Assembly (NCBI RefSeq): GCF_009792315.1
Contig: NZ_CP045542.1
Span: forward strand, 62,001-126,000
Direction of reading: 5' to 3'
Length of the DNA stretch: 64,000 nucleotides
Source: Mycoplasma sp. NEAQ87857
GTDB lineage: Bacteria > Bacillota_I > Bacilli_A > Mycoplasmatales > Metamycoplasmataceae
A model generated the notes under the pieces. That model saw nothing but the letters and a program-made list of their open reading frames with translations. It made no database searches and was not told the DNA's origin. Both the position numbers and the translations under genes were made by a program. Positions 10,905-21,189 of this stretch are shown piece by piece (the first letter of the stretch is position 1; each line of letters opens with the position of its first letter).

Positions 10905-11390
10905 TTATTCCTTTGGATATGATGCTTTTAAGCATTTTAAATGATTTTCAAATAATGCTTTAGTTTTTGGTAAGTCTTTAATACATTGATGAGTTAATGC
11001 ATCTTTTAATTCGTTTTGTAATAACTCAAAACTAGATTGAATTTTAATTAAGTTATCTTGATATTCTTTAGAGCTATTAGCATAACATTCTAAATCTTCT
11101 ATATTGCATTCTAAGTCAGCATTAATATAATTAAAAAACTCTAAATTAGCTTCCATAAGACATTTATCTTGAGCTTCATTTGAAAAATATTTATAGTTTA
11201 AAACTTCAATATCACAAATAAAAGCAGAAGTATAATGTCAAGCTTCAATTAATTCATTAGTTGATCATTCTCTAAGGTATCGAAAGTGATTATGATCTCA
11301 AAACTCATACCAAGTTAAATGTTCTCGTTCAATAAAATAAGGTTCAACACTTCTTTTATTTTTAAATAATTCTAAACAATTACAGTTCAT
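10905..11390 (-). CDS. Hypothetical ICE protein
   Basis: 161 residues, soluble, with eight Cys scattered through it and an acidic helical C-terminal half. No motif recognised. It starts 10 bases inside the previous gene (ATG 11390, upstream stop 11380) and ends two bases before the ATPase start, so it belongs to the conjugation operon between the membrane-channel protein and the ATPase. Confidence 0.7.
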
Positions 11391-11979
11391 TAGTATCGTC
11401 CTTTGCTAGTTTTTGATATAAATTGTTTCAAACTTCAATGTGTTGTTCTACTCTTTTAGAATAAGTTTTAAAAAACTTATTACTTTTACTATAAGTAGTA
11501 GTATCAAATTGAGATTCAATATTTTTTAATTTGTTCAAGAATGTTAAAACTTCTTTTATTTCATCCAAATCATAGTCATCAAGTTTTTTATATGTATTTG
11601 AATAATTTTCATACAAATAATCTAAATGGTTTTCTAAAACTTCAATTAAGATGAAGTTTATATTTACTTGAATTTCATCTTTATATTTGGAATCAAAATT
11701 ATCAAAATTAGGTATTTTGAATTCATTTTTGATTTTTCCTGATTCTTTGAAGTCTATTATTGCTTGGTAAATATCATTGTATTTCTGATTTCTTGATTTT
11801 ATTAAATTGTTTCAATCAAACATAAATTCATTATATAAATCTTTAAGATAAATATTGTGGTTATATCTTTTTTCTTTTATAGTTAAAGAGTCAATATAAT
11901 TAATATATTCTCCAGGTATTTCAACTTCAAAAGTAGTTTTTAAATACTCATTCTTTAATTTTTTAATTATTTTGCTCAT
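11380..11979 (-). CDS. Hypothetical ICE protein, helical
   Basis: 199 residues, charged and mostly helical, no signal peptide. ATG 11979 is chosen over 12003 because AAGGAGAAAA precedes it; it overlaps the end of the upstream membrane protein by 17 bases. Continuous only with TGA as Trp. Function unknown; operon position suggests a conjugation accessory role. Confidence 0.7.
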
Positions 11980-13810
11980 TTTTCTCCTTAGGTTGTTTAA
12001 CATTTAATTCATTTTCCATTTTTGGAGTTGTTTTATTTAAATTGTTTTTATTAGTTTTCTTATAAGGTTTAGAAGTTTGTTTTATTTCTAAATTTGATTG
12101 ATTTAATTTAGTTTCATTTAATTTAATTGATGCTGATTTTGTAGCATTATCTTTTGATTTCTTAGAATCATTAGAAATAATGCTTTTAATACTTTTTAGT
12201 TCATTAATTAATTCATCATTTTGTTTAGCTATTTTGTTTTGAGCTTTAGCTAAAGGTGATTTATTAAAGTTCTTTTTGGTTTGAAGTTTCTTATCTACAA
12301 AACTAATTGAGTTATATAAAGCTTTTTGGAATTTATTATTAAATTCTAAAGCTGCTTCATTTGTAGTATTAGTTTTAGTATTAGATTTATTTTCTTTAGT
12401 TGATGAAGCTTCTGGTTTTAATGGAATTTCAGTAGCTGTAAGTCCATATTTTGCAATTTTATCTTTAATTTCTGTCATTCTTTTTTGACCTATTCCATTA
12501 ATTGAACCTAAAGCTTTATCATCTAATTTAGCTACTTCATTTAAGTTTTTAAAGCCAGCATTTTTTAAAGCATTAGTTGTTGCTGTAGATAATTTAGCAC
12601 CTTTAAATGTTTTGGTTTTTGGTAATTTTGGTGGTTCATTAGTTTGATTATTATTTAAATTCTCTAAATTAGAAATAGATTGTTTTTCTTGCATTCTAGG
12701 AGCTGAAGTAGAACTTTCTGCTATTTTGTTTTGAGCTTTTCCTAGAACTTTTGAAGTTATACCTGTTGCAGGTTTTGCTATAAATTTACCTACAGCTTTA
12801 GTTTTTGCTAATATTTTATTTCCATAATTTTGTGGAGTATGTGCTATTTCGCCACCAAAAGCCATAATAATCATCCCAGGTAGTTTATAAGCTAAACCAA
12901 CTAAAAGATTAATAGTAATAATTCTTCATACAATAGAAACTAAATTCTTTGAAAGTCCAATGATCTTTGCTAATTCATCAATATTTAATCAATGAATTGA
13001 TAAATAGCTCATAATGATAAATAATTGTAATGCTAAGGTATTAATCAGCAATGATAACACAGCATTTTTAATGCTGTTTAACCATTTTTTATGATTTTCA
13101 TTAAACTCTAATAACATACTTGTATTTAACATTGGAGATAAAACTATGTTATAAACTAAGCTTAATATTGTTTTACCTACTGAAGCTGTTAATGAAATAA
13201 TTAAAAACACAATAGGGAAAGTAGTTAATAATGAAAGAATCATAGTTTCAATTCCCCAACCATTATGGGTATTTCATCAATGATTGTAATCAGGTCAAAA
13301 TTCACCACTTCTTGCTAATGCTTCTCATTCGTGAGGTTTTCAAGCACCACTTGTATGTAATAAATTTCAAGAATCTATTACTAGATCACCATTTGAACCT
13401 GTAGTGAATTGGTTTTGAATAAATAAAAGTAAAATTCTTAGTCCTAATTGAGAAAAATAAACTAAAAATGGCATTATGATTGTAAATAAAATGTATTTAG
13501 GTAAGTTATTTACAAAATTCTTTAAAGCTTTAGATGTTGGATCTTTTAAGTTCTTTCTATAAGCTTGAATTCCAATGAAAATAATGATAAATACACTAGG
13601 TATTAATAATGCTAAGAAAATTGGATTAACTGAAAAATTACTAAAACTTGGATTAATTGTTCCAAAAAAGAAAAAGTTAAATAAGTTATAAACAATAAAA
13701 TTAAAGAATGCAAATACTATACTTAGTATTAAAAAAGGTAATTTTAAAAATAAGAAAAAACCTATTGAATTAACACCATAAATTAAACCATTTACAAGAC
13801 TTTGTACCAT
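11963..13810 (-). CDS. ICE membrane protein, VirB6/TrbL-like, with cytoplasmic helix-hairpin-helix tail
   Basis: 615 residues. The first ~310 contain about six membrane spans, as in polytopic channel proteins of type IV secretion (ICE transmembrane family, Mbov_0396 type). The rest is a long polar tail. It includes KLSTATTNALKNAGFKNLNE followed by LGSINGIGQKRMTEIKD near residues 405-450, a helix-hairpin-helix resembling the RNA polymerase alpha C-terminal or ComEA type, then Lys/Asn-rich low complexity. A DNA-binding tail on a channel protein would be well placed to contact the transferred strand; this is inference. Confidence 0.78.
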
Positions 13811-13824
13811 ATTTTATATTGTTG

Positions 13825-14142
13825 CTAGAACTTCAATACTGTAGAAACTATTAATGCAAAAGTGGTAATTAGAACAATACATACTAAAATACCTACTAAA
13901 TTTCACTTTAATGATTTTTTAATTTCTTCTGCATTACCATCTTTTCTCTTAGTTCATAAAACAACAATTTTTCCTATTAAAAAAACTAATGCTAATGAAA
14001 GAAGAATTAAACCAATTGTTGAAATTGGAGACACTATTGAACTAACTATTGACTTAGCAGCATTAGTTAAAGTATCACCTAGTTGTCCTGAGATATTACC
14101 AGCATTACCATCAGCAAATTGATTAGTTAGTGATGTAATCAT
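13825..14142 (-). CDS. Pilin-like conjugal transfer protein
   Basis: 105 residues with two hydrophobic segments (SIVSPISTIGLILLSLALVF and ILVCIVLITTFALIV) separated by a short basic loop, the architecture of VirB2/TrbC pilin-like subunits. It matches the pilin-like ICE family (Mbov_0395 type, from memory) in size and position before the VirB6-like gene. First gene of the leftward conjugation operon; the ribosome site AGAAAGGAAT precedes the ATG. Confidence 0.72.
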
Positions 14143-14220
14143 TTTTTTATTCCTTTCTAAATATTTTTTTTAGCAATATTATTGTTCTAAAAAAGTTATT
14201 TGTTTTATTGTTTTTAAAGT

Positions 14221-14335
14221 TATGAAAACAATGATTTACTCCTTTGTTATATGTGGAATTGTTTTCATACATTAATATTATATGCATAATTTTAAAAAAT
14301 GGAAATGGTTTCACAAAAAATAGCGTTATAATATT
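14221..14335. promoter_or_regulatory. Divergent ICE promoters with operator pair
   Basis: Leftward promoter: TATAAT on the minus strand near 14277-14282, followed by operator TGTGGAATTGTTTTCATA (about 14252-14269). Rightward promoter: TATAAT near 14328-14333, preceded by operator TGGAAATGGTTTCA at 14300-14313. A further half site, TATGAAAACA, is at 14221. The same palindrome family recurs at 6655, 28226, 40553, 40605, 52027 and 52106. Confidence 0.65.
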
Positions 14336-14744
14336 GATGTTAAAAAATACTTTTAATAAAAAAGGAAAAGAGCTTGTTCTTTGAAAATGCTACTATTTTT
14401 AATTGTTTTTCAGGTCATAAAGCACGATACAAAGTAAATGCAGGTAAAAACATTTAAAAATGGTTAAAATATTTGATTTTTATTAAGTTTTGTAGGATAA
14501 CTTTGCAAATATTTTAAATAGTCCCAAATTTTAGCCCTTAATAAAGTAATACAAAGTATTACTTTGAATGGGAATAAAATGAGCTATGTAGTAGCATTTT
14601 ATGATAACGTGTTTTAGGAAATGTTCTAAGTTTTATATAGCTTAGTTTTCTTTTGTTATATAGAGAATTAACATTCTTTTCTAATTGTTAATGGAATAAA
14701 AAAAAGTGTCTTAATAAGACACCATATATGAGATAGGGAAGATT
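14336..14744 (+). other. Long structured leader before the ICE transposase
   Basis: About 400 bases without a long ORF between the rightward promoter and the transposase. It contains a possible leader peptide (TTG about 14376, 27 codons, behind AAAAAAGGAAAAGAG), a hairpin AGTAATAC/GTATTACT at 14546-14565, and a second GTGTCTTA/TAAGACAC at 14707-14722 just before the transposase ribosome site. This could attenuate transposase expression, or be decayed coding DNA. Confidence 0.4.
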
Positions 14745-15968
14745 ATGCTATATCAAGCTGATATTATTGTTTATTATTTTGATGAGTTAGAAGAAAGGTT
14801 TAGAACTATAACCAGGTTAATAGAACATCCTGAATGAAAGGTCTTTAGAAGAGTAAAAAGAAAGTTCATAACTGAAAAAGGAGTGAAATATTTTAATCTT
14901 ACTAGATATAAAGTTTATGATAAAGAGTTAGGTAAATATAGAACTTTTACTTATTATCATCACGAATATTTAAAAGAACTAAAAACTTCTAAATTCTCTT
15001 TAGAATTAAAAGATATAGCTATTAAGAACTATCTTTCAGGGAATAAGATTACTAATTTAACTTCTAAAAATTACCCTTCTAAGCAATTGATATATGCTTG
15101 AGTTAATAATGAAACTAAGTCAAATCCTGAAATTCAATTTAATAATGATAAACAATGAAACTTTATTAACAATCTTTGTGATTATTCTAATAATGTTTTA
15201 TCTAAGCATAAGTATCTTTATGTTGAAATTGATGATGCTTTCTTTGAAACACAATTAAATCGTGCTAGTGTTTCTAAACGTAATAGGATGCTTAGATTTT
15301 ACTTAGAAAAAGATCCAAGTACTAAGCGAGTAAAATATAAAAATGAGTTATTTTTCTTAGAAGATTCTAATACACCTAGCAAAGTTTCAATTAATTTTTT
15401 AGTTAATAAAATCAACCATATAAAAGATACACTTTATAACAAAGGTTTAAAAGTTGTAGTAAAAGGTGATGGAGCTAAATGGATTCAAAAATTAGCTAAT
15501 TCAAAAGGTTATATTCCTGTTTTAGACAAGTTTCATTTTATGAAGCTTGCTTTTGAAACTTTTGGAGCAACAAAGAAAAAGAATAAAGAAAATAGCATTT
15601 TCTATGAAAAAGAGTATTTTTATAATCAAACTAATCTTTATCAAAATATTAAACAATCTATCAATAATAACAATATTAATGGCTTCAAACAAGTTTTAGA
15701 TTTTATTAAAAATGATGTGATTAAGAAACTTGAAACTAAATTAACAAATAAAGTTAAGAAGTTTTTAAATTATGTTAAGAACAACTGAAATGGTATTTTT
15801 AATCTTGTTGTAGCTGAAGTAGATGTTAAATCTTCATCTGAAAGTTTTGTTAATAATTCGCTGAAAAGTTTAATTCATAAACGAAGTTCTAGATATAACA
15901 TAGTCTCTATTGTTAAAAAGATTATGTTGTTAGGACCTAAAGATGTAGGTAAATATATATGTTGATAA
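14745..15968 (+). CDS. ICE DDE transposase (UPF0236 / CDS22 type)
   Basis: 407 residues. It matches the UPF0236/ICE transposase-like family (Mbov_0401 type): YLYVEIDDAFFETQ (Asp near 160), KVVVKGDGAKWIQKL (Asp near 243) and KFHFMKLAF. In mycoplasma ICEs a Mutator-related DDE transposase of this kind, not a phage integrase, mediates excision and integration. Here it runs opposite to the conjugation operon and towards the terminal repeat at 16237. The ORF looks intact when TGA is Trp, ending SRYNIVSIVKKIMLLGPKD..., so it may be functional. Confidence 0.82.
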
Positions 15969-16236
15969 GTTATATTACTATAAAGTAATTTAGCGTTAAT
16001 CAACATTTATTTAAATAATGATTATCATTATAAGGTTTTACGCACTTTTTGATATAGTGTGTTATTTTTCTTTATCAATTATGAATTTTTGCTTTAAAAT
16101 TACTTATTTTTAAGTATAATTTATGTATATGTTTCCATATTTATATGATAAAAACAAAATATAAAAATCGCTTCATTTTAAGCGATGATTAATTATAATA
16201 AAAATAGGAAGTAATTGCTATTTAAAGCAATCTCAA
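15969..16236. other. ICE terminal non-coding region
   Basis: No gene seen. TATAAT at 16115-16120 is followed by a half operator TATATGTTTCCATAT, so an outward promoter may be present. Hairpin AATCGCTT/AAGCGATT-like at about 16166-16190 may terminate the transposase transcript. A small palindrome TTGCT...AGCAA at 16215-16230 directly precedes the terminal repeat. Confidence 0.5.
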
Positions 16237-16258
16237 GTGACTCCAATTTTACTCACTC
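16237..16258 (+). repeat. ICE terminal repeat, end 1
   Basis: Begins GTGACTCCAATTTTAC and ends CACTC, 22 bases. It is identical except one base to 62213-62234, in the same orientation. Both copies abut the broken end of a resident gene on their right, so the outer tip of the ICE is the CACTC side. The probable cas9 sequence begins immediately after it. Confidence 0.8.
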
Positions 16259-17468
16259 GAAAAAAGATAGAGATCAATATGATCATCATGCAAGAGATGC
16301 CGCTACAATTTCATTAATATCAAACAACACTAAATCATTATATAACACATTAAACATTGATAATGATGTAAATTACTTTATAACACCATCAAATGAAGTG
16401 GTTTGAGAAAGAACTTTAACAGGAGAAATTGTTACACAACCTTCTTTAAAAGAATTGCAACAATTTATTAAAGTTAATGAAATTGCAGATGTTATTAGTC
16501 AAAAAATTGGTAATAAATGATATGAATTAAAAAACGAAGTTAAATTTTCAAGAAAACCAAAACTCAAAAACAACACTGCATTATTTAATGACACATTATA
16601 CTCTTATAAATTTGATGATAACAACAAAGATCAAATTGTTAAAATAGAAAAATTATCATTATATGATGAACAAAAAATAGCTAAATACTTTAAAAATGAT
16701 ATTGATGATAATGATTGTGAAAATTTACTTTTATATAATTCACATAGATTTAATTACAATAAGTTAAAAAGTATTTATAATGATGAACAATTTAAAGGTA
16801 AGAATCCATTTGTGATTTATATGAATCATTTAAAAACACTTACTAATTTACCAAAAGAAGTAAATTCTGAATTTATCGATAAAATGATTAATAATAAAAA
16901 ATTTATCCTTTTTAATGATACATTTGATAAATATGAAATTATAAAGTACCTAAAATATAAATCTGATTCTAAAGATATAAATAATGTTAAGTTTAGAACC
17001 GTAAATAATAGCAATATAGGATTTTATGAATCATTTAATTCTCTAGGAGCCATAGTGTTAAGTAATGGCATCAACTTTAAGAAAATACCTATTAACTTTG
17101 AAATTATTAAATTCGGTTCAATAGATACAAATAAATTAACATTACAAGACATTGATCATAAATTGTTAGAAAAGTATATGAGCAAAAACAATATAGACAA
17201 AACTTATAAAACAGTTTGTATAGCTAAATCAGGTGATTTACTTGTATCTATCAATAAACTAAATGAAGTTGAATTTTTATACATTAGTTCATTCACAAGT
17301 TCAAATCAAAACATAGAATTAAAATTAATAAATCAAAAAACAGAAAAAAGAATAAGAAAATCTGTTGATCAGCTATTTAAAGGTACCAATTATATCCCTG
17401 TAGAAAAAACTATCTTAGGAAATTCGCTAAATGAAGTAAAAAATATTTGAGGAATAAAAAATAAATAG
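16259..17468 (+). pseudogene. cas9: cas9, 3' fragment only (RuvC-III and PAM-interacting region)
   Basis: About 403 codons remain. The fragment opens with KKDRDQYDHHARDA, the RuvC-III motif with its catalytic His and Asp, and continues through the C-terminal PAM-interacting region to TAG 17466. RuvC-I and II, bridge helix, recognition lobe and HNH are all missing: mycoplasma type II-A Cas9 proteins are about 1200-1300 residues, so some 850 are lost. The break falls exactly at the ICE terminal repeat. A TTG at 16215 in frame behind AGGAAG could let the stub be translated, but it cannot cut DNA. No 5' part of cas9 was found elsewhere in the window. The remaining code shows no frameshift, so the loss looks recent. 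Confidence 0.92.
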
Positions 17469-17575
17469 TATAATATATAAGTACAAAACTTATTGCTTAC
17501 TCAAGTATTGTACGTCCTAAAATAAGACGCCATCATTATGGCTGTCGTATATGCCTGCATTTTGCAGGTTTTTTT
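17469..17575 (+). ncRNA. tracrRNA with promoter and terminator
   Basis: Promoter TATAAT at 17469-17474, start about 17481. The anti-repeat TTATTGCTTACTCAAGTATT (17490 on) continues as GTACGTCCTAAAA and is complementary to nearly the whole CRISPR repeat with a small internal bulge. It is followed by a hairpin (GACGCCATCATTATGGCTGTC region) and a terminator CCTGCATTTTGCAGG plus seven T. The position between cas9 and cas1 is common in mycoplasma type II loci. The RNA is intact although cas9 is not. Confidence 0.9.
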
Positions 17576-18454
17576 ATGCCTAAAAAAATAGTCGAAATAT
17601 CAGATAGTACTTATGTCTCATTATTTTTGAATTCCTTAGTAGTTATTAAAGAAGGAAATAAAATCACAATTCCAATTAATGATATTGAGTGTCTTTTATT
17701 TACTAATTATCAAACAACATTATCAATTCCTTTGATCAATAAACTAGCTAATAATAATACAAATATTATTATTTGTAACTCTAAATATGAACCAAATGCC
17801 ATTATTAGTAAAATAAATGGATATTATGATAATAAAGTTTTTATTAATCAAATTAATTGAGGCAATGAATTTAAAGGGACAATGTGAAAAGAAATCATTA
17901 AGTTAAAAATCATTAACTCAACTAAATTATTACATCATTTAAAACTTATTAATGATAAAGATATCGATAAACTAACTTCTTATTGATCAAGCGTGAAAGA
18001 TTATGACATCACTAATAGAGAAGGTCATGCAGCAAAATTATATTTTAAAAATTTGTTTGGTGATAAGTTTAAAAGAGATGATGAAAAAGAGTTGAAAAAC
18101 AAATTTCTAAATTATGGTTATATAGTGCTTATGAGTTTTGTAGCTAGAAGCATTATCAAAAAGGGTTTAGATAATAGAATTGGATTATTTCATAAAAGTT
18201 ATAGCAATAATTTTGCTTTAGCGTGTGACTTAATGGAACCATTTAGATGTATTGTTGATCAACTTGTTTATCAACAATTTTATTTAAATGAATTTTGTGA
18301 TTTTGCAGAATATAAGCAAGAAGTTTATTTAATGTTTTTGAAAAATATCATCGTCAATCAGAAACAAATTAAATTAGTTGATTATATTGAAACTATAATT
18401 CAAAAATTAATCAATAATGAATCTATAAAAGATTTATACATTGAGTTTAACTAA
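17576..18454 (+). CDS. cas1: CRISPR-associated integrase Cas1 (type II-A)
   Basis: 292 residues, normal length. Metal ligands are present: Glu in TNREGHAAK near 150, His in GLFHKSYSN near 206 and Asp/Glu in CDLMEPFR near 218-221. The ATG follows directly on the T-run of the tracrRNA terminator, so there is little room for a ribosome site and translation may be weak or leaderless. Read with TGA as Trp. With Cas2 and Csn2 it forms the spacer-acquisition module, which appears intact despite the loss of cas9; in type II-A, however, Cas9 is itself needed for acquisition from correct PAM sites. Confidence 0.95.
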
Positions 18455-18464
18455 AACTAGATAT

Positions 18465-18770
18465 ATGAGAATTATAGTAATGTATGATATATCTACTGAT
18501 GATGACAATGTCAAAAACTACACTAAATTCAGAAACAATTTATTATCTTTAGGATATTGTATGATGCAATATTCCATATATGTTAAATGCATTGGTAGTT
18601 CAAGTATGTTTGTAAACGAAAAGAATAAGTTAAAACGAATTATTCCAAATATATCCAATATTAGAGTTTTATTAATAACAGAAAAACAATATCAAGAAAT
18701 AGAATTTTTAAGTGGTGAAAAATCAATGAATGAATATTATAATGGAGAGGAGAAATACATTAAACTATAA
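18465..18770 (+). CDS. cas2: CRISPR-associated protein Cas2
   Basis: 101 residues. It begins MRIIVMYDIS, with the conserved Asp near 8 of the ferredoxin-like fold, then FRNNLLSLGYCMMQYSIYVK, the usual Cas2 pattern. ATG 18465 is chosen because family members start at this strand; a TTG at 18441 in frame overlaps cas1. It sits 10 bases after cas1 and its stop overlaps the csn2 start by one base. Confidence 0.95.
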   Translation: MRIIVMYDISTDDDNVKNYTKFRNNLLSLGYCMMQYSIYVKCIGSSSMFVNEKNKLKRIIPNISNIRVLLITEKQYQEIEFLSGEKSMNEYYNGEEKYIKL

Positions 18771-19543
18771 TGATTAACATCAAAACTAATTCAATAAATT
18801 TTAATAATCAATTTCAAGATATTATATGTATTGATACAAGTGATTGTAATTTATTTTTAAAACAAATTTATAACTATGAATTTTATACTCAAGAACCAAG
18901 CATTGAGATCAATAACCAAAATTATTCAATCAATGAATTATTTATAATAAATGATTTAACTATGGTGAACACTTTATATTCGTTTAATTCTAAAAATATA
19001 TTAATGAGCTTAATTAATTCAAACAATAGCTGAGAACAAAGTAAAATATTAAATTTAAATACTTTAGAGCAAATTAAAAATGATATTAATCAAACTATTG
19101 GTAAAGAATTACTATCAATTAATTCTAATCTTTCAAAAATGATGAAAGTTATATTCGAGCTTGAAGAACACCAATTTATCAATAAAGATATTTTAATCAA
19201 ATGGTTAACTTTAAACAAAAATAAAAATAAACAAACCATTATATTTAACAACTATTCCAATATCAAAATTAGTGATTTAGTCCCTTTTATTCATAGCTAT
19301 AACTTTATTATTTTAACTAATGATTTTAGAATGCATTGTAGCAATTTTGATGAACTAGAACTTGTATCATTTGTAAATAAAAACAATATAGTAACAATTC
19401 AATCTAAAGATTCTATTATTAATTGGATGGAAAACTATTTTAAAGAGAAAATAAACGATTCAGATTTTGAAAAATATTTCAAAATTGATGATGTAGATTC
19501 AAAAATAATGACTTTTTTACTTAAAAAAGAAATTTTTTCTTAA
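18770..19543 (+). CDS. csn2: Csn2 family protein (type II-A adaptation)
   Basis: 257 residues, reading through TGA at about 19031. By position after cas2 and before the array it is Csn2, the ring-forming double-strand-end binding protein of spacer acquisition. Sequence motifs are weak, as usual for this family; IKVIFELEEHQFINKD-like and DLVPFIHSYNFIILTNDFR stretches fit the Csn2 core. It defines the locus as type II-A. The stop is only seven bases before the first repeat, so any leader must lie inside csn2. Confidence 0.82.
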
Positions 19544-19550
19544 AAATGAC

Positions 19551-21038
19551 GTTTTAGGATAGTACAATATTTGAGTAAGCAATAACTTTTAAAGAAGTTA
19601 ATAAAACATTTAGGTTGTTTTAGGATAGTACAATATTTGAGTAAGCAATAACAAAAATCTTTTAAGGTTCCCCACGAATTGTGTTTTAGGATAGTACAAT
19701 ATTTGAGTAAGCAATAACACATTGCAGTACTTTCGTCAAAAGTACGGTGTTTTAGGATAGTACAATATTTGAGTAAGCAATAACCACTATCAAGTGAAAA
19801 CATACCGTTTAAGAGTTTTAGGATAGTACAATATTTGAGTAAGCAATAACAAACAAATAAAAGGTATAAAAGTGATTTGGGTTTTAGGATAGTACAATAT
19901 TTGAGTAAGCAATAACATGGTTCATTACCTAATAATGCGGACATATGTTTTAGGATAGTACAATATTTGAGTAAGCAATAACAGAATTTTGCAGATGTTG
20001 AGAAGTGGTACCGTTTTAGGATAGTACAATATTTGAGTAAGCAATAACATAAAAAAGTATTATGAGACTTATTTGGTGGTTTTAGGATAGTACAATATTT
20101 GAGTAAGCAATAACAACGTTAATAATTAAATCGGGTGTATATTCGTTTTAGGATAGTACAATATTTGAGTAAGCAATAACAGCGAAAAGGAAGCGGACGA
20201 ACTTAATAAAGTTTTAGGATAGTACAATATTTGAGTAAGCAATAACGTAAATTTTTCAATAAGCAAGGTTATAAATGTTTTAGGATAGTACAATATTTGA
20301 GTAAGCAATAACCTTTTAATCATTCTTCAAATTTGGGTTTAGGTTTTAGGATAGTACAATATTTGAGTAAGCAATAACATTGCATCGGATAATAACAGCT
20401 GAAGTGTGATTTTAGGATAGTACAATATTTGAGTAAGCAATAACAGAAACTTTTAAAATAATAATTTTCCCTAGGTTTTAGGATAGTACAATATTTGAGT
20501 AAGCAATAATCTGATCGTAATGGTAATATTAACAGCAATTGTTTTAGGATAGTACAATATTTGAGTAAGCAATAATATTATTAATTAACTCAATAGGTTT
20601 TGAATTGTTTTAGGATAGTGCAATATTTGAGTAAGCAATAATCAGGACTTAAAAAGACTGTTTTACCACCAAGTTTTAGGATAGTACAATATTTGAGTAA
20701 GCAATAATATTTTAGTGTAGTTGAAAATGGTTCCGAGAGTTTTAGGATAGTACAATATTTGAGTAAGCAATAATATTATTAATTAACTCAATAGGTTTTG
20801 AATTGTTTTAGGATAGTGCAATATTTGAGTAAGCAATAATCAGGACTTAAAAAGACTGTTTTACCACCAAGTTTTAGGATAGTACAATATTTGAGTAAGC
20901 AATAATATTTTAGTGTAGTTGAAAATGGTTCCGAGAGTTTTAGGATAGTACAATATTTGAGTAAGCAATAATATATTCTTTCAGGTTATATTCAAGCAAT
21001 TAGTTTTAGGATAGTACAATATTTGAGTAAGCAATATA
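19551..21038 (+). CRISPR. CRISPR array, 23 repeats and 22 spacers
   Basis: The 36-base repeat begins GTTTTAGGATAGTACAATAT and ends GTAAGCAATAAC; all spacers are 30 bases, period exactly 66. From repeat 15 on the last base is T instead of C, repeats 17 and 20 share an A-to-G change, repeat 14 begins with A, and the last repeat has a diverged end (AATATA). Decay therefore lies at the right, so the leader side is next to csn2. Spacers 16-18 with their repeats (20577-20774) are repeated as spacers 19-21 (20775-20972), giving 19 different spacers. Spacers 14, 16/19, 17/20 and 22 match ICE sequence in this window. Confidence 0.98.
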
Positions 21039-21074
21039 CTATAAGAATAAATTTGTTTCTATTTATTTTAGATA

Positions 21075-21120
21075 ATTAAAAACTCAAAAACTAATTTATT
21101 TTAGTTTTTGAGTTTTTAAT
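21075..21120. terminator. Strong bidirectional terminator after the array
   Basis: ATTAAAAACTCAAAAACTA and its perfect inverse flank an 8-base loop, with A and T runs on both sides. It would end the crRNA precursor and also stop leftward transcription coming from the IS. The remaining DNA to 21189 shows no gene. Confidence 0.75.
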
Positions 21121-21189
21121 TTAGCGTTTTTCTAATATAATCGAACTTAAAATTTTAAGACTACCATATTTTGGCAATGATCTAATATC

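Noticed and set aside
19540-20538. Minus-strand ORFs with repeated YCLLKYCTILK peptides
   Set aside because: They are translations of the CRISPR repeats and spacers; the 66-base period is a multiple of three, so the frame stays open by chance.
21039-21189. CRISPR leader on the right side of the array
   Set aside because: The degenerate terminal repeat and accumulated repeat variants lie at the right end, so this is the trailer; a strong terminator follows.
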